Origin: Conidiobolus incongruus B7586
Lineage: Eukaryota > Entomophthoromycota > Entomophthoromycetes > Entomophthorales > Conidiobolaceae
Reading direction: 5' to 3'
Assembly (NCBI GenBank): GCA_000697335.1
Contig: JNEM01009037.1
Span: 1 to 39,799, forward strand
Length of the DNA: 39,799 nt
Made by a program: the position numbers and the translations under genes
The notes under the pieces: model-generated
Seen by the model: only the letters and a program-made list of their open reading frames with translations
Database searches by the model: none
Told to the model about the DNA's origin: nothing
In this document: positions 22,027 to 34,900 of the stretch, piece by piece
Numbering within the stretch: position 1 is the stretch's first letter
Layout of the letters: each line of letters begins with the position of its first letter

Positions 22027-23907
22027 ATGTTTGATATTCATTCTTTGATAATAACGGATACACCAAAAATAACTCGGAGTGAAAAGAGTCATGATTTATC
22101 TAAAGAAAATAAAAGCCATATAAGTTGTATCCCATGTAGGCAAAAGAGACAGAAATGTGATAGAACTTTACCCCAGTGTAACCGTTGCAAAAAATCAATA
22201 TATAATTGTGAATATCGCACTAGAAAGCCACTTAAATTTAAGCATCTATCGATTGGACCAGAGTCAAAAAATATTACTTACCAGGCTTCGAAAAACAAGA
22301 AAAGTCTATGGATAGTAGAGAATTTGGATCTTATCAAAGACACACAAAATATGTCGCTGGATGACCCAACCACTAAAATTAAATCAAAGACGAAAAAGCA
22401 GCAGGAACGCTTTAATGACTATGAACCCTCTAAACCTAATGATCTACTAACCATTCACAAGGGTAAATTGGCTATTGTGACTAAATCTCATGCACCCATA
22501 TTACTTTCGACCATTCTATCCTACTTTAAATTATCGGGTAATTTCATATTCACCACACGAGAGGATTTAATTCGATATCTTTTGTTTTTCCCACTAGTGG
22601 ATTATTCCCAATTTTACTACGACGTTATAACTCAGTTGTCGTCAAATCCCGCCGTTACCAAGCTCTTCCATTCTGGTCCAATTCAAAGTCTGCCGTCACC
22701 ATGTTCATCACCAACAGTAAAATCCATTGGCAAAACATTTAATTCCAAGCTAGATATTGTTTCGGATTCAGCATTCTGGGATGAATTAACCAAAGAGTAT
22801 TTTCACCACTTTCACGCCACAACACCCCTTTTCAGTTTGCGCTCTTTCGATAGTACCAAACTTCCAAGTTATCTCCTTTTCACAATCCAGTGGGCAGGAT
22901 TCACACTGTCTTCAATACACTACAATTCAGCAATTGCACTCAGTATCAACGAGTATATGGAGAGTCAGCTAATTAAGTACCGAAATTATTGCAAACTATC
23001 AGTTCTACAAATGATGATTATATATTATTCCATCAAATTTAGTCAAAATTGCAGTGTTAAAAATCGGGCATATTTGGGGCATATTACCCGTTTAAGCTGG
23101 ACTTTAGGTTTACACTTCAATAAGCCTAAATTAAGAAATGAGGATTTAGAATATGAGTGTAAGATGGCATATCTTTTTGTAGTGAATTTGAATATGATGC
23201 ATAGTGGAAGAGTATATCGTATGAATTTTGTGACGGCTGAGCCTGTTTCAATACCTTTTTGTAATCCCAAATTCCAAAGGAACCCCGACTCACTTGATGA
23301 TGATGTAAGAGATATTGTGAAGGCTTGGAGTGTTAGCATTGCCACGTCATTTACCTATGAGATCTGCTCTAAGGGCTGGGGCCTCAAAATTGTATTCCCC
23401 GATATCAAAGATAATTCCATTGATATTAAGCGGGAGCAAGATTTAATCCAATCGCAGCTAGCCAGAGTAAAGACTCAATATGAATACTTGATCCGATGCT
23501 ATCCAGATCATAAAGATATTCCTCAGCCCTTTATGCTCCTGTGCACTTTTTATGCTCAATCCATTATGCTCTACAATCACTGTAATCCTTTGACAGGATT
23601 CTCGGAGTTAAGCTATGAACAAATGGAGTTTTCGGTCAACAACTGTGATAAATTGTTGAATATAGTAGACGAAATGTTCACCAAAGGATCCAATGGCTGG
23701 AGTCGATGCTATAAAATTATTGGAATGTTCTGCCTTAAGTTACTGCCTTACCTTGATGAAAAGCTCAGACTAGCAGGCTTTCAAATGATGAATGATATTT
23801 TGAATCACCTTGAGGATGCATCAAATCTAACAAATCCTTTAGCCCCTTTACCTTTCGAAATCAAATTACTGGATGAGGGTTTTAATTGGATAAAACACAA
23901 TTGTTAA
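22027..23907 (+). CDS. Zn2Cys6 fungal transcription factor (TF2)
   Basis: Predicted nuclear regulator of 626 residues in a single exon. The N-terminus has the binuclear zinc cluster with Cys at 34, 37, 44, 51, 54 and 61 (CIPCRQKRQKCDR...CNRCKK...CEY). A basic linker rich in Lys/Arg (to about residue 150) follows. The rest resembles the fungal-specific transcription factor domain: SAFWDELTKEY, PLFSLRSFDSTKLPSYLL, ITRLSWTLGLHF and YPDHKDIPQPF line up with TF1 (5206), showing common descent. TF2 is longer mainly in the linker and lacks TF1's intron. The ATG follows ATATATAAA directly; in-frame Met codons further in would delete the leader but keep the zinc cluster only if before residue 34. The gene stands isolated, with kilobases of spacer on both sides, so context does not tell its targets. 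Confidence 0.92.
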   Translation: MFDIHSLIITDTPKITRSEKSHDLSKENKSHISCIPCRQKRQKCDRTLPQCNRCKKSIYNCEYRTRKPLKFKHLSIGPESKNITYQASKNKKSLWIVENLDLIKDTQNMSLDDPTTKIKSKTKKQQERFNDYEPSKPNDLLTIHKGKLAIVTKSHAPILLSTILSYFKLSGNFIFTTREDLIRYLLFFPLVDYSQFYYDVITQLSSNPAVTKLFHSGPIQSLPSPCSSPTVKSIGKTFNSKLDIVSDSAFWDELTKEYFHHFHATTPLFSLRSFDSTKLPSYLLFTIQWAGFTLSSIHYNSAIALSINEYMESQLIKYRNYCKLSVLQMMIIYYSIKFSQNCSVKNRAYLGHITRLSWTLGLHFNKPKLRNEDLEYECKMAYLFVVNLNMMHSGRVYRMNFVTAEPVSIPFCNPKFQRNPDSLDDDVRDIVKAWSVSIATSFTYEICSKGWGLKIVFPDIKDNSIDIKREQDLIQSQLARVKTQYEYLIRCYPDHKDIPQPFMLLCTFYAQSIMLYNHCNPLTGFSELSYEQMEFSVNNCDKLLNIVDEMFTKGSNGWSRCYKIIGMFCLKLLPYLDEKLRLAGFQMMNDILNHLEDASNLTNPLAPLPFEIKLLDEGFNWIKHNC

Positions 23908-26587
23908 TAATTATTTAATTTGTTAAATTAATAAAATATTTTTTTAATTTAATATGATATAATTAAGATTCATAAACGTGTCAACTGGAATTATCATATT
24001 AATATCATTTAATTTCTATTGATGGAAGTGATATTTTTGTGTTAATGTTAAATTATGTGTTGCAAAATATAATTTTAATTTTTTTATTCAATAATATTTA
24101 TACTTACAATCCAATTAATTGCTTTTGTAATTGTATTTATATTTTTATTTTCTACATTAGTCAAGGCCCTAAAGTATCTGATTTTGAATTTTTTTAACAT
24201 ACTGAATAATAAATTAAATTAATGGATATATCACATGCTATTTCAATTAAATTTCCTTCCTATATAAATACCCTGTTCATTTTCATAAATTGGTGTAATA
24301 TTTTCATTTTTGTCGCATATTGTATAAGTTGTAAATAATTGAATATTATTTATACTATTTCTCAAATAATAAAATTGAATGATCAAATTATTTGAAAATA
24401 TTGGATAATATCTTATAATTAGAAGCACAAAGTTTTATATTTAATGGATATATCAAAATGTACTCGATAAATAAATCGACATATAATTAAATTTAATAAT
24501 TGGTTAAATAATATGGAGATATTATAATTAAATTTCAATTATTTGTCAGTATATTCATACTAACATATATTCAAAATATTTTGTTATATTGAAAAAATAA
24601 AATTTTAAGAAAAAAGTTGAATATTATTGGATGCTGCAAATTTGGTTAAATAATTTGTAATTAATAATATCAAAAAGAATATACAAAAAATTCAATTTAG
24701 TGATATATTATATAAATATTAGGTAGGATCATAGATATATGTTTATATAATAAATTGCTATTCTGATTATTTAATTTGAGTGTTAAAATAATAATTATTT
24801 TTTATTAAATTTTTTGAAAATCATAACATAATGTAATGAATCTTAACATAATCTATTTGTTTAAATATATTGTTACTATAGTAATCACAATACAATACAT
24901 AAACAATAATAAGTTATGACTATTTTCAATATTCTTTAACGTGTTAAATATCATAGTTTCTCATGTAACTGGTCCCATTTCAGTCGAATCATATTTGGTA
25001 AAAATGTGCATATTAAATATTTTATTATGAGAGATTAATACGAATTAGCAACGATCCAATATATTTTAAATCTTGTCATCAAATTTAAATTACTATGGGG
25101 AATTTATTGTGTATATGGATTTATTACAAGTTGATCAAAGAGCTGTTAAAGCAGAGACCTTGCTAAATATATATTACAAGGAGTATTAATAACACCTCGA
25201 ATTTTCTATTCTTTCAAAATATACACTATTATACTCTTATGTGTATTCGCATATTTATTCAAGTTTGATAATATATTACTTTTATGTTTTATCAAAAATT
25301 TTAATTCCTGAATGAATTAAGAAAAATTCAACTCTCATCAATATATTATTAAATTTCTAAAGCATTCAATTGTGATATATTAATAAATTTAATTTTTTTA
25401 AATTATATAATTGGTTAAATAATTAATATTTTTATATTTATTATATTATATTAATAGTTGGTATAAATAAAATTATTTCATTTTTTTAATGCTCAATATT
25501 CAGTTTTTATTCATTTTATTCGATTAAATTAACCATTTTTCTCAATATTATTTCATTGATATGATTCATGAAAAAGTCAACATTTGATTACGTTTAAAAA
25601 AATACATAATACATAATATACTTTGATGTCAATAATGTGACTATCGATCCAGCTAATAATATTTTAAAAAGATAAAATACGATTCATTTAGTTACATTGA
25701 ACAAATAAATTAATATGATTCATACAATTCATAGAGATTGTATTTATCAATTGATATGAATGATTGATAAGATGGTGATTTTTGAGGATTTTCAAAATTG
25801 CATAGTATTCAGAAGGTTGAATGGAATCAATTCTATTTTCATATAAAATATATGTGATATAAATATAAAGCAAATCCAAATATAAAATACATGCTATCCT
25901 GGTAATTTCATATGAATATATTAAAGTGAATCTAAGTTATCAAACTTTTCCAAAAGTAAATTGTATTTGTAAAGTTAACCCCTTTTTGCACAATATTTTC
26001 AATTAATAAATTCTAACTATTTTTCCCAATTAGTCGTGAACTTTGATTACCAAAAAATTATATTTTAAAATGCCTATAATCTTGATCAAATTAAAATAAT
26101 AAATCCACTATTAATTTGATATGAATTATCAAAAACTCTTTAGCTTAATACTGCTAGTAATCCTTTTATTAAAATAATTAATCTCTAATTTAAAACAATT
26201 TTTTAAATTTTATATCTCTAGAATTAAAATTTTTAGGAGTTAAAACATTTATAGTATTTCTATATATGACAAAGTGATCGAATTTAACTTGAATTGTTAT
26301 TTAATTTGCGTCGCAGTAAACGCGCTCGGGAGTCGAGGTCCCTGTCATAAACAAAGCAGGATATTTTTCCATTCTTGAAATTTATTGATTATCTTTGTTA
26401 TAAAACTTGAAGCTGCAACGTTCCTCAAAAACGATTATCTTTAGTTTTTACAACCTACATATTTCCTTAAAAAATTATATCTCAATTTTTTTTTCAAATT
26501 TTATTATTTTATAAAAAATGGTTAAAGTTATAAATGATTTACAAATATGATTAGACAACTAATTTTATTGCAAATAGATTAGTTCAT
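23908..26587. other. 2.7 kb spacer between TF2 and LIM protein
   Basis: AT-rich, with no supported protein gene. The short frames at 24243-24428 and 25688-25879 (minus) are low-complexity. The single GC-rich island is at about 26265-26349 and is described separately. Confidence 0.5.
26265..26349 (+). other. GC-rich foldable island, tRNA-like but not a clear tRNA
   Basis: 85 bases closed by TATGAC (26265-26270) and GTCATA (26344-26349). Inside, GCGT (26308-26311) pairs with ACGC (26320-26323), and GGGA (26328-26331) pairs with TCCC (26339-26342) around a 7-base loop, GTCGAGG. The order recalls a class II tRNA (long variable arm then T arm). The loop lacks the TTC of a T loop and there is no good A box, so I do not call a tRNA. 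It may be a decayed tRNA, another structured RNA, or chance. Confidence 0.25.
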
Positions 26588-27565
26588 TTATTCATAAAAC
26601 ATTTGATGAATTTTTCTTAGTTTGTTAATTATCCTTATTTTGAATGGAATTGATTGGTTGAATGGAATAAGGGATGTATTGGTTGTTGGATTATTAGTGT
26701 CCTCTTTTATATGTGGTTTTTCGTCTTTTACAGATTCTTTGAAAGATGAGGAAATTGAGGGATTACCATGTGCAATACAATATAGCAAACCATCTTTTAA
26801 TTGGAATTTGCTCTTAATTTGAATATTACATATAGTGCAAGTTAAGCATTGCAAATGAAATGTCCTCTTAGAATTTCCTCGACCTATTCTAATTCCGTCT
26901 TTATGATTGTCTATATTCTTTTTGCACTTGGCACATTTTAATTCAGTAGGTTCTTTGGATTGATCTTGACAATAATTTAAGGTAGAGTCTGTCGATGGCT
27001 GTGATCTGTGGGATTTTCGATGAGGAGCGTGAGTAGATAATATTTGGTGACAAATTTGGGAGAAACAATTATAGTCCTCAATACAGTAAACCTTATTTTC
27101 TAACAGTTTGTAATCACATGGGTCATATAGAGATTTCCCACATTTAGCACATTTCAAATGTCCTGGATGCCAGTAGAGGTTGGATAATTGTATGACACTC
27201 TCTTTGATAGGGAGATGACAGTGATAGCAGACAGGATATGAAGATAAATTACTTGTTCGGCTAGTGTAATCTACAGAGTTTGTAGTATTATTATCAAGTT
27301 TACTCGTATTGATATGATTATGAAGATCAGATTCAATAGATTTGTAATATTTAGTAATGGAGTTAATTTCTTCAAGTACTTCATCTAAGAATCCTTCAAT
27401 GATAGAGCTTCTAGTATGTATGCTTAATACATCTGTGGGATCAAATATTCTAGTGTCTTTGTGCATTTTATCCACTTGAGATGAGTCAAGAAGTTTTCGA
27501 TTAATACCTGACGATTTTTCAAACTCAGATTTTAGTGGTAAGCATGAATGTAGTACAGTTATCAT
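26588..27565 (-). CDS. Two-LIM-domain protein
   Basis: 325 residues, single exon, ATG at 27565. LIM1 covers residues 113-164: C113-x2-C116-x16-H133-x2-H136-x2-C139-x2-C142-x18-C161-x2-D164. LIM2 covers 211-266: C211-x2-C214-x22-H237-x2-C240-x2-C243-x2-C246-x16-C263-x2-H266. Every zinc ligand is present in both. LIM domains bind two zinc ions and serve as protein-protein platforms. In fungi they occur in Rho-GAPs (Rga/Lrg type), paxillin-like and polarity proteins. No RhoGAP or homeobox follows, so this is a stand-alone adaptor or a short relative of those. The N-terminal 100 residues have an acidic helix-prone stretch (IIEGFLDEVLEEINSITKYY). The C-terminus is basic (KIRIINKLRKIHQMFYE). A partner cannot be named from sequence. 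Confidence 0.85.
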   Translation of the reverse strand: MITVLHSCLPLKSEFEKSSGINRKLLDSSQVDKMHKDTRIFDPTDVLSIHTRSSIIEGFLDEVLEEINSITKYYKSIESDLHNHINTSKLDNNTTNSVDYTSRTSNLSSYPVCYHCHLPIKESVIQLSNLYWHPGHLKCAKCGKSLYDPCDYKLLENKVYCIEDYNCFSQICHQILSTHAPHRKSHRSQPSTDSTLNYCQDQSKEPTELKCAKCKKNIDNHKDGIRIGRGNSKRTFHLQCLTCTICNIQIKSKFQLKDGLLYCIAHGNPSISSSFKESVKDEKPHIKEDTNNPTTNTSLIPFNQSIPFKIRIINKLRKIHQMFYE

Positions 27566-30033
27566 CCTAGCAAAATATCAAACTCAATTTTGATATCAAA
27601 TTAACCCTTATATATTCCAAATTGGGCACGGACTATTATCCCATTTTAATATAAAAACTAACCAATTTAGGAAATTGATAATTATTTTATTTTTCGTTTT
27701 CTCCTCAAATAAATAATTCAATTTCAGTTAATTCATTTAAAAGAATTGATGTCAACTATAGTTAAGACAGCGCATATCAATCAATTCTTTACCATATGAA
27801 GAATAGGTGCTTGTTATAACTGAAAATTATTCTCAATTCAATTTAATCGGTTTACTTTAAATTTATTATAGCTATTATATAACATTACTATACTATTTGA
27901 GTACAACATATTCTAATTAATTTTTCTTTATTATAATCAATACATTTCGCTATATATATCGGCTATATTTGTATTGTCAAGAATTTGAAATAATAGAAAT
28001 AAAACAATTCTGGATAAAATTTCAAATAACTGCATTAAAATTCAGGATTGAATAACGATTTCATTATAAATAGCATTATATAGCAGTTCTTATATTATTT
28101 AATATTTTGTTTAATGATGGAATAGATATTTGATGCAAATCACTATTATTAGTATCGGACATATGGATGAAAGATTATAGTATAAATTTAATCAAACATT
28201 TTTATTACTTTTATTATTTTTTATTCAAATTGAAATTATCAAAATAAGCAAATTTAATTAGTCTAATTTAACCAATTTTTACTAGACCATGTTATTTCAA
28301 GCAAGGATTTACTGTATTGATTTAATCCAAATTATTACTAAATTTAGATTTTAATTATATACACACACCATTGTAAAAATTTTAATATTGGAATATTATT
28401 TAATAGCATTAGGGTAAATAATATATATTTCATAATTATAAATATTAATTCGAGATCTTATTCCAACTTTTTGTATTTTCATTTTCTTTGTAAATATCTT
28501 AAATGCCAATTGGATAACTACGCTTATCAAATCAAATATTAATATATAATACAATGAATTCAAATCTAAAATAGCTATATTTCAAAATTAATGTTAGAAA
28601 ATTATATCAATCTATTATTCATACTATCAATCATAGCATTTTGTTAAATATTTTATTTCAATCAAATATCACAATATATTTGAAATAAAATATATGTAGA
28701 TTAATTGATATATCCTTTAAAACCTCAATATTTCAAATATTTTCTACAAATTTTTATATCTCAAAATGATATTCAAGTTGCCATCCTAAAAGTCCAGGCA
28801 CCAACTAAGAAATTCAATAAATATTTTATATCTTTGTATTGATTAATTTATTCAGTATTTTCCAAATAAAATGAATTATGTCTAATAGTTAGTTTAGATT
28901 GGATTTAAAATTTACTCTACACTTTATTATTTTTAAATAATAGCATCATATTGCTACATCGAATATATTCTAAGCTTAATTAAACTGTTTAAACTCATCA
29001 AGTCATTAATATAATTGATCTTTTGCAATAGAAGGATAAATATGCTATAATATCCTAAATTGCAGTCTATTATATAGTCTCTAAGGATTTAATTAATATT
29101 TAAATGCATGAGATGAAATGAAAAATTTTTAATAATTTAAAGCGGATTTTATGACCTCAGTATTTATTTATTAATAAAAACTGTGTAAATTGGAATAATT
29201 TATTGAGAGTGAAAGTATGTAAGGTATTTGATATTAGTAATGTATAAAAATAAATATATTATTTCATAAATTGCTTAAATATGCCAATCGAAATATATAC
29301 ACTATAATATATGACCATACCTCGAGATATATTGTAAAATTAATTTATAATTCACTTCAATAATTCACCTGCATTTTAAAAAAGTTACTATCCAAAATCC
29401 TTAAATCCCGAACTCAATAATGAGCATATTGATCAGAAAATCCAACCACCTCAAAATATAATTCTCACATATATCATATGAATAAAGAATTTTATTGAGA
29501 CAAGAGTAAAGCAGATTTTACAAATCATTAAACTATCAACTATTCAAGCTATTACTTCATCCTTATATAAATTTGTGGATCGAGGTTTCTTCAATAGTAT
29601 ATTTCCACTTATCATTTTGACAAAAACCGTCCACATGATATTTTTCAAAATTTTGATGAATATTAAACCAGTCAAAGTTAAAAGTAGCTGTAGATTAAAA
29701 TTAATATCTGAGTTTATAAATTATATCCAGTTATATAAATAAATAATTTTCGCATATTTTAATAATAATTTATAATATTTATAAAATATTAAGTATTTCA
29801 GAGCTACTATTTGTACTGAGAAAATATCAGGAAATATGTTAAATCTGTATTTTGAAAAATGAATAAAATGAAAAGTGTATTCAAATAAACTCTTAAATGG
29901 ACAATGATATTTAGACATTGTAGATGATCATTGTATTACAAAAAATTAATTATTATTCTAAATAAAGATTATTATTAGAAGATATTTATTAAATATTATA
30001 AAATTCCAATACTGGTTAAATAAATAAATAATT
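27566..30033. other. 2.5 kb AT-rich spacer
   Basis: Contains the presumed promoter of the LIM gene (27566 onward) and the 3' flank of the fungalysin. The 65-codon frame at 29721-29918 (minus) is Tyr/Phe/Ile-rich noise. No other feature seen. Confidence 0.5.
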
Positions 30034-31905
30034 TTAACATTCAACAGGCTTCTTGAAACCATCAATATGCTTGCCATTTTCTAATTTGGCGTCAATACCC
30101 AAACCTCTCTTAGCGAAACCTCTCCACAATTCACACTTGAAGTTTCCACCAGTCAAGTGCTTTTCAGCTAAGATGATGGCATCACGAGCTTGAATGAAAG
30201 TAGGGTTACAGGGTTGCAACTTCATACCATCGATGAGGAGACGAGCCAAAAGAGTGTTGCCGTGAGTGTAGTCACCAGACAAGAGATCGTTGGTGAAGGA
30301 AGTACGATCGCGCAAGTTCCAGTAGACTTCGTAGAGGATTTCGGCCCAGACAGCACCGACGGGGTGAACACCCCAGAATTCGGGACCATCAATGCTTGAG
30401 TATTTCTCAGGGTTAACATCAAAGCTGGTGGAATAGGGGTAGTGGCGGATAGTCTTGCCATTGTAGACGTAACTGCCCATTAATAAGTTGGTGCTGCGGT
30501 TGTAGGATTCCTTTTGACGGATCAAGGTGGCAAAAGTATCAGACCAACCTTCACCCATACCTCCAGCTTCCCAGGTTTGGAGACAGTTAGAGTTGGAAGG
30601 ACCACCAGTCAATCTGTTTGAGACACCATGAGTGTATTCGTGAATGATGATGCCATTATCGAAGTCACCATCACGTTCGGGAGAGTTTCTGTTCCAAGTG
30701 TACATTCTCATACGTGGTTGGTAACCGTCAGGAGGAGTGGCAAAATTGGCATTATTCTTACCAGCACCATCTTGAGCTTGAGCACGGACAGGGTCACCAC
30801 CGAGACCACCCTTGCCAAAGTTGTTTTGTTGGAAGTTACCAGCAACTTCGTTGAAACCGTGGGCATAGAGGTAATCGTGGTACCAGTTGTTGACATAGAA
30901 TAAATTGGTAAGAGCAGCATTGATGTATTCACCAGGCTGCTTGGAGAAATCGACAGGGAAGTCAAATTTCAAATCTTTACCACCTTCAGCTCTGGGTTGC
31001 TCGGTCCAAGGTCTGGTAAGATTGCGGTTATCCAAAGCAATGACGTTGTTACCGGTGGTAGTGGTGAAGGTCTTACCATCACCTTGATCGTGCCAACCTA
31101 AGGGAGAGGCGAGTTTGGTACCTTGGGTAGTAACAATTTTACGGGGACCCTCTTCAGGATCATTGGTAGGGGGATCATAAACATTGTAGGTGGCTTCATG
31201 AACCCAGTCGTAAAGGGCAACAACTTGCTTAGTGTTGGCATCAACGTAAGCGGAGAACCAATTGTCTTCTAGTTCAACTTGGACGTTCCAGGTCAAAGCA
31301 ACTTCGTTGTTCTTTTGAATGTAAGATTGGGAGGCAGTGATGCCATTCTTAGCAGCAGGAACATTATTGATCTTGACAGGTTCATCAGCGCTGCGAGGTT
31401 CAATGACAGCAATCTTATCCTTGGAAATGCCTAAATCCAATTTGATATGGTTGAATAAAGTTTCAACAGCATCAACGACATTTCCGGCGTTTCCTTCAGC
31501 AAAGCTGGCAGATCTACCAAGGTTGGCAGGAGTGAAGGAGTTACCATAAGAGATTACATTACCATTCTTATCAACGTTAATATTGATGTCACCGTTGGCA
31601 ACTTCTTTACCATTGATAATTTGCTTGAGGTAGGTGTGAGTAATACCATTGGCAGATGTATAGGAGTCCTTGACAATGTAGTCTTGACCATCGAAATAGT
31701 TCAATTCCTTGGCAACGAATTGCTTGGCAATTTCCAAAGCAGGGAGGTTGTTGTCGGCTCTACGGGCAAGAGAACCATGTTCAACAACCTTGTAGGTGGC
31801 ATGGCTCAATTGAGGAACAATTCTGTCGACATTTATTCTTTCAGCAGAAGCATGGCCTGAGAGACAGAGGGAGATAATTACAGAGGCTAAAGTATTGAAC
31901 TTCAT
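30034..31905 (-). CDS. Secreted fungalysin metallopeptidase (M36)
   Basis: An extracellular zinc endopeptidase of 623 residues, single exon; the first ATG is at 31905. Signal peptide MKFNTLASVIISLCLSGHASA. A fungalysin/thermolysin-type propeptide (about residues 30-235) follows, then the mature enzyme from near ATYNVYDPPTNDPEEG. The zinc site is HEYTH (His422, Glu423, His426), with the third ligand Glu452 in GMGEGWSD. Family partners NNWYHDYLYAHGFNE and ARLLIDGMKLQPCNP are intact, so it should be active. Known fungalysins digest collagen, elastin and keratin, and feed saprotrophs, insect pathogens and animal pathogens. Base composition is much richer in G+C than the flanks, with strongly favoured codons (ACC, AAG, TTG, GGT), as expected for high expression; transfer is a weaker alternative. 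No peptidase inhibitor or second protease lies nearby. Confidence 0.96.
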   Translation of the reverse strand: MKFNTLASVIISLCLSGHASAERINVDRIVPQLSHATYKVVEHGSLARRADNNLPALEIAKQFVAKELNYFDGQDYIVKDSYTSANGITHTYLKQIINGKEVANGDININVDKNGNVISYGNSFTPANLGRSASFAEGNAGNVVDAVETLFNHIKLDLGISKDKIAVIEPRSADEPVKINNVPAAKNGITASQSYIQKNNEVALTWNVQVELEDNWFSAYVDANTKQVVALYDWVHEATYNVYDPPTNDPEEGPRKIVTTQGTKLASPLGWHDQGDGKTFTTTTGNNVIALDNRNLTRPWTEQPRAEGGKDLKFDFPVDFSKQPGEYINAALTNLFYVNNWYHDYLYAHGFNEVAGNFQQNNFGKGGLGGDPVRAQAQDGAGKNNANFATPPDGYQPRMRMYTWNRNSPERDGDFDNGIIIHEYTHGVSNRLTGGPSNSNCLQTWEAGGMGEGWSDTFATLIRQKESYNRSTNLLMGSYVYNGKTIRHYPYSTSFDVNPEKYSSIDGPEFWGVHPVGAVWAEILYEVYWNLRDRTSFTNDLLSGDYTHGNTLLARLLIDGMKLQPCNPTFIQARDAIILAEKHLTGGNFKCELWRGFAKRGLGIDAKLENGKHIDGFKKPVEC

Positions 31906-34900
31906 AATGGCTAATAAATACTGATATATTAAATTATTATACAAATAATTAGTAGTTATATAACTTGAAGTCTAATGATCAAAGCACTTTTTATATTCCT
32001 GACTTCTCCATCTGATGCTATCTTCATAACCATCAAATTCTCAAAATTTTTGAAATTACTGATAAAAACTGTACATGTGATTCAGAGAAAATATTTAATT
32101 AACTAAATGATCAACGTTCAACAGATTGTAAATATTGGTTTAAAACTTAAAAACCTGTTCAAGTCCAGCAATATGAAATATCCATCAACTGTTAAAATTG
32201 TGCATAATAGAAATATAATTTACTATACAACATTATTATTTTTATGGAGGCTGATTATTAAATAGGATATTTTTATTCCTATTGTATGCTATATTTATTT
32301 ATCAGAACTCAATATAATACAAAGAAATTCGACAATTAAATATAACTATATTATCCACTTAATCGATTGTAACTTTATAAAGAAAATTGGTTGAGAAGTT
32401 TGTCCGAGTTTTGCGCAAGATGAGCAATCTTTGATTTCCTCAGTTTGGGCTTTTGAATTTATCAATCACGCTATTTGGGTTCTGAAATGAATCATATTTT
32501 TGTAAAGTTCCACTAAAATTATGAAGATACTAATAAAATACTATTTAAATTAGAGGACTTGAACACCTTTTTTAATGAATAAATCAAATATTAAAAACCA
32601 AAACAAATCATTCTTGATAAATTAAAAAATTAATAATTCGAAACTAACAGTTTTAATAAAACTATTGAATTATAAATTTAATATTTGTTTAATATATAAA
32701 AAATTAGCAAAGTTATTGATTAATTCTCAATTAAAATTATTGATCATAAGACGAGATGATCACGCTATAAGACGGATAAAACATCACTCATATTTGGAAA
32801 TAATCATCATTCTTTACAAATAAATTAACAATTTCGCATTTTCATTTTGATATTAAACCGAGATAATTAAGAATTTTCATGAACTTAAGCTGGTTTAATC
32901 CATAATTCATTTTGTTATTAATTAAATTTTTAATTATTTAAAGTGAAAATTTGGTATAATAATAAATATATATATATATATATATATGTATATTTGAAAC
33001 TTGATATTTGAGTGAAAGGTTAATAAATATATATATATATAGATATATCAATATAATATTGATGTCTGAAATGCAATGTTATGAGTATTTTTATCATGTT
33101 TTTCTAGTTTTACATTATTGGATAATTGTTGTGATAATATATTTCAGTTTATCTGATAAATCATATTATTAAAAATTTGCTTGTACTTATTTGCCAGATA
33201 AACCTGAAATCCATAATACAGTTTTATTCATAAAAAACTATTTTTATAACATGAACATTTATATATCACAACTTATGATATATAAATGAATAAGGAAATA
33301 TAAAGTATATGTAGTAACACCATATATTGAGAGCAATTATACAGCTTAAATATTATAAATAAATATCGATCTAAAAACTATCAAGTAAAATTTTAATTTT
33401 ATATTCAATACTGTTTAAAATAATTTAAAATATAATAGCATAAATTTAATATCTTTTCATAATTTCATATTTGAGTAATAAAATTCTTAATGATTGAATA
33501 ATAGCATTGAGAGTAATTAATATACTGAAGGAGATACTTCAATACTAATATATGGTGTTTCTAATTGTATATTTTATTTTGCTTAAATGACTAATTATTT
33601 CTGCAATGATTTTTTTGATTTTAATAGACAGATTTGGCAAATTTATGTAACTATTTTCATTTTTTGACTTCAATTGTTTACTTGTTATAATTACAATGAG
33701 TTAAAATACATAGTATAAATTCCAAAATATGAATTTGCAAATTATGAAATTTATACACAATAAAGCAAAAATATTTCAATTAACCTATTTCAGATATAAT
33801 AAGCGAAATTATAATTAATTCTAATCATTAAGCATAAAATAATTCACGCGGTTATGACCACAAAGATAATTGTAATTTGGAAATTTTTAGATATAGAATC
33901 TATAGAATATCATTATATATTCACTTAGGATAAATGAACATAATAATATATATTTATCAAATCAACATTGCTACTATAACACGTATGATACTTGATTAAA
34001 TAGAAAATAAGAGCTAATGTGAATGAGCATGATTAAAATATATTGAATTTAATAAAATCAGTGAATAAATTGCGAGACTAGACCTCATAATACTATTTTT
34101 ATTCATAAATCATTATTTTGCAATAATTTGTCATTCCATATTTACATATACTTTATTATGATCAAACAGTATTTATTATGAAAAATTTCAAGTGCTTATA
34201 TTATTTATTAATATATTGTTTATTTTACTTCAAATAACATTATTCATTCCAATATATATTTTATGAAATTAGATAAAGTATACCAATATAAAAAAATAAA
34301 ATTGATTTTGCAAAAATTAAATAGTTAATACTTACTGTTTTTGGACAAAATACTATAAATTTTCTTTTTCTATTATTTTTAATATCAAAAAATCATATTT
34401 AATCCAGAACAGTTAGAAAACTATTTTAGGTTACAATTGAATTTTTTATAAAGAAAAAATAAATTAAATTAATCTTAAATTTGCAAAATCATTTAATATA
34501 TTTATAAGATATATCATTAATATTGTTTAATCCTTATCTAGTTATTTATTACAATAAAACCTATTTTGGAAAATATATTGAATACATTTTTGCTATACTT
34601 AGTTTTTTTATTAATGGGAATAATTTTAGAAAAAATTTTATAAGAATTAATAAACTTGGTTTTGTTTAGATATATCTATAGTCCTATGATAAAATACATA
34701 TTATCAGTTTACTCATATATAACCAACGTTTTATATATTCAATTAGTCAGATTTGAATTCAATTTATAATAATATATTCCAAAGTGAAGTGAGTATTAGT
34801 TTGGGGATCGTGCCAGCCTATATTTGTCATCAATAGCCACATATAGAAAATCAATATTGTTTATATAATTTGGAAGTGCTTTTGTTATATATGTATATAT

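Noticed and set aside
26265-26349. tRNA gene
   Set aside because: The T loop lacks TTC and the A box is unrecognisable; kept only as a structured island.
30190-31860. Several 60-90 codon frames within the fungalysin gene, both strands
   Set aside because: Other-frame shadows of a GC-richer coding region; the M36 frame is complete and carries all motifs.
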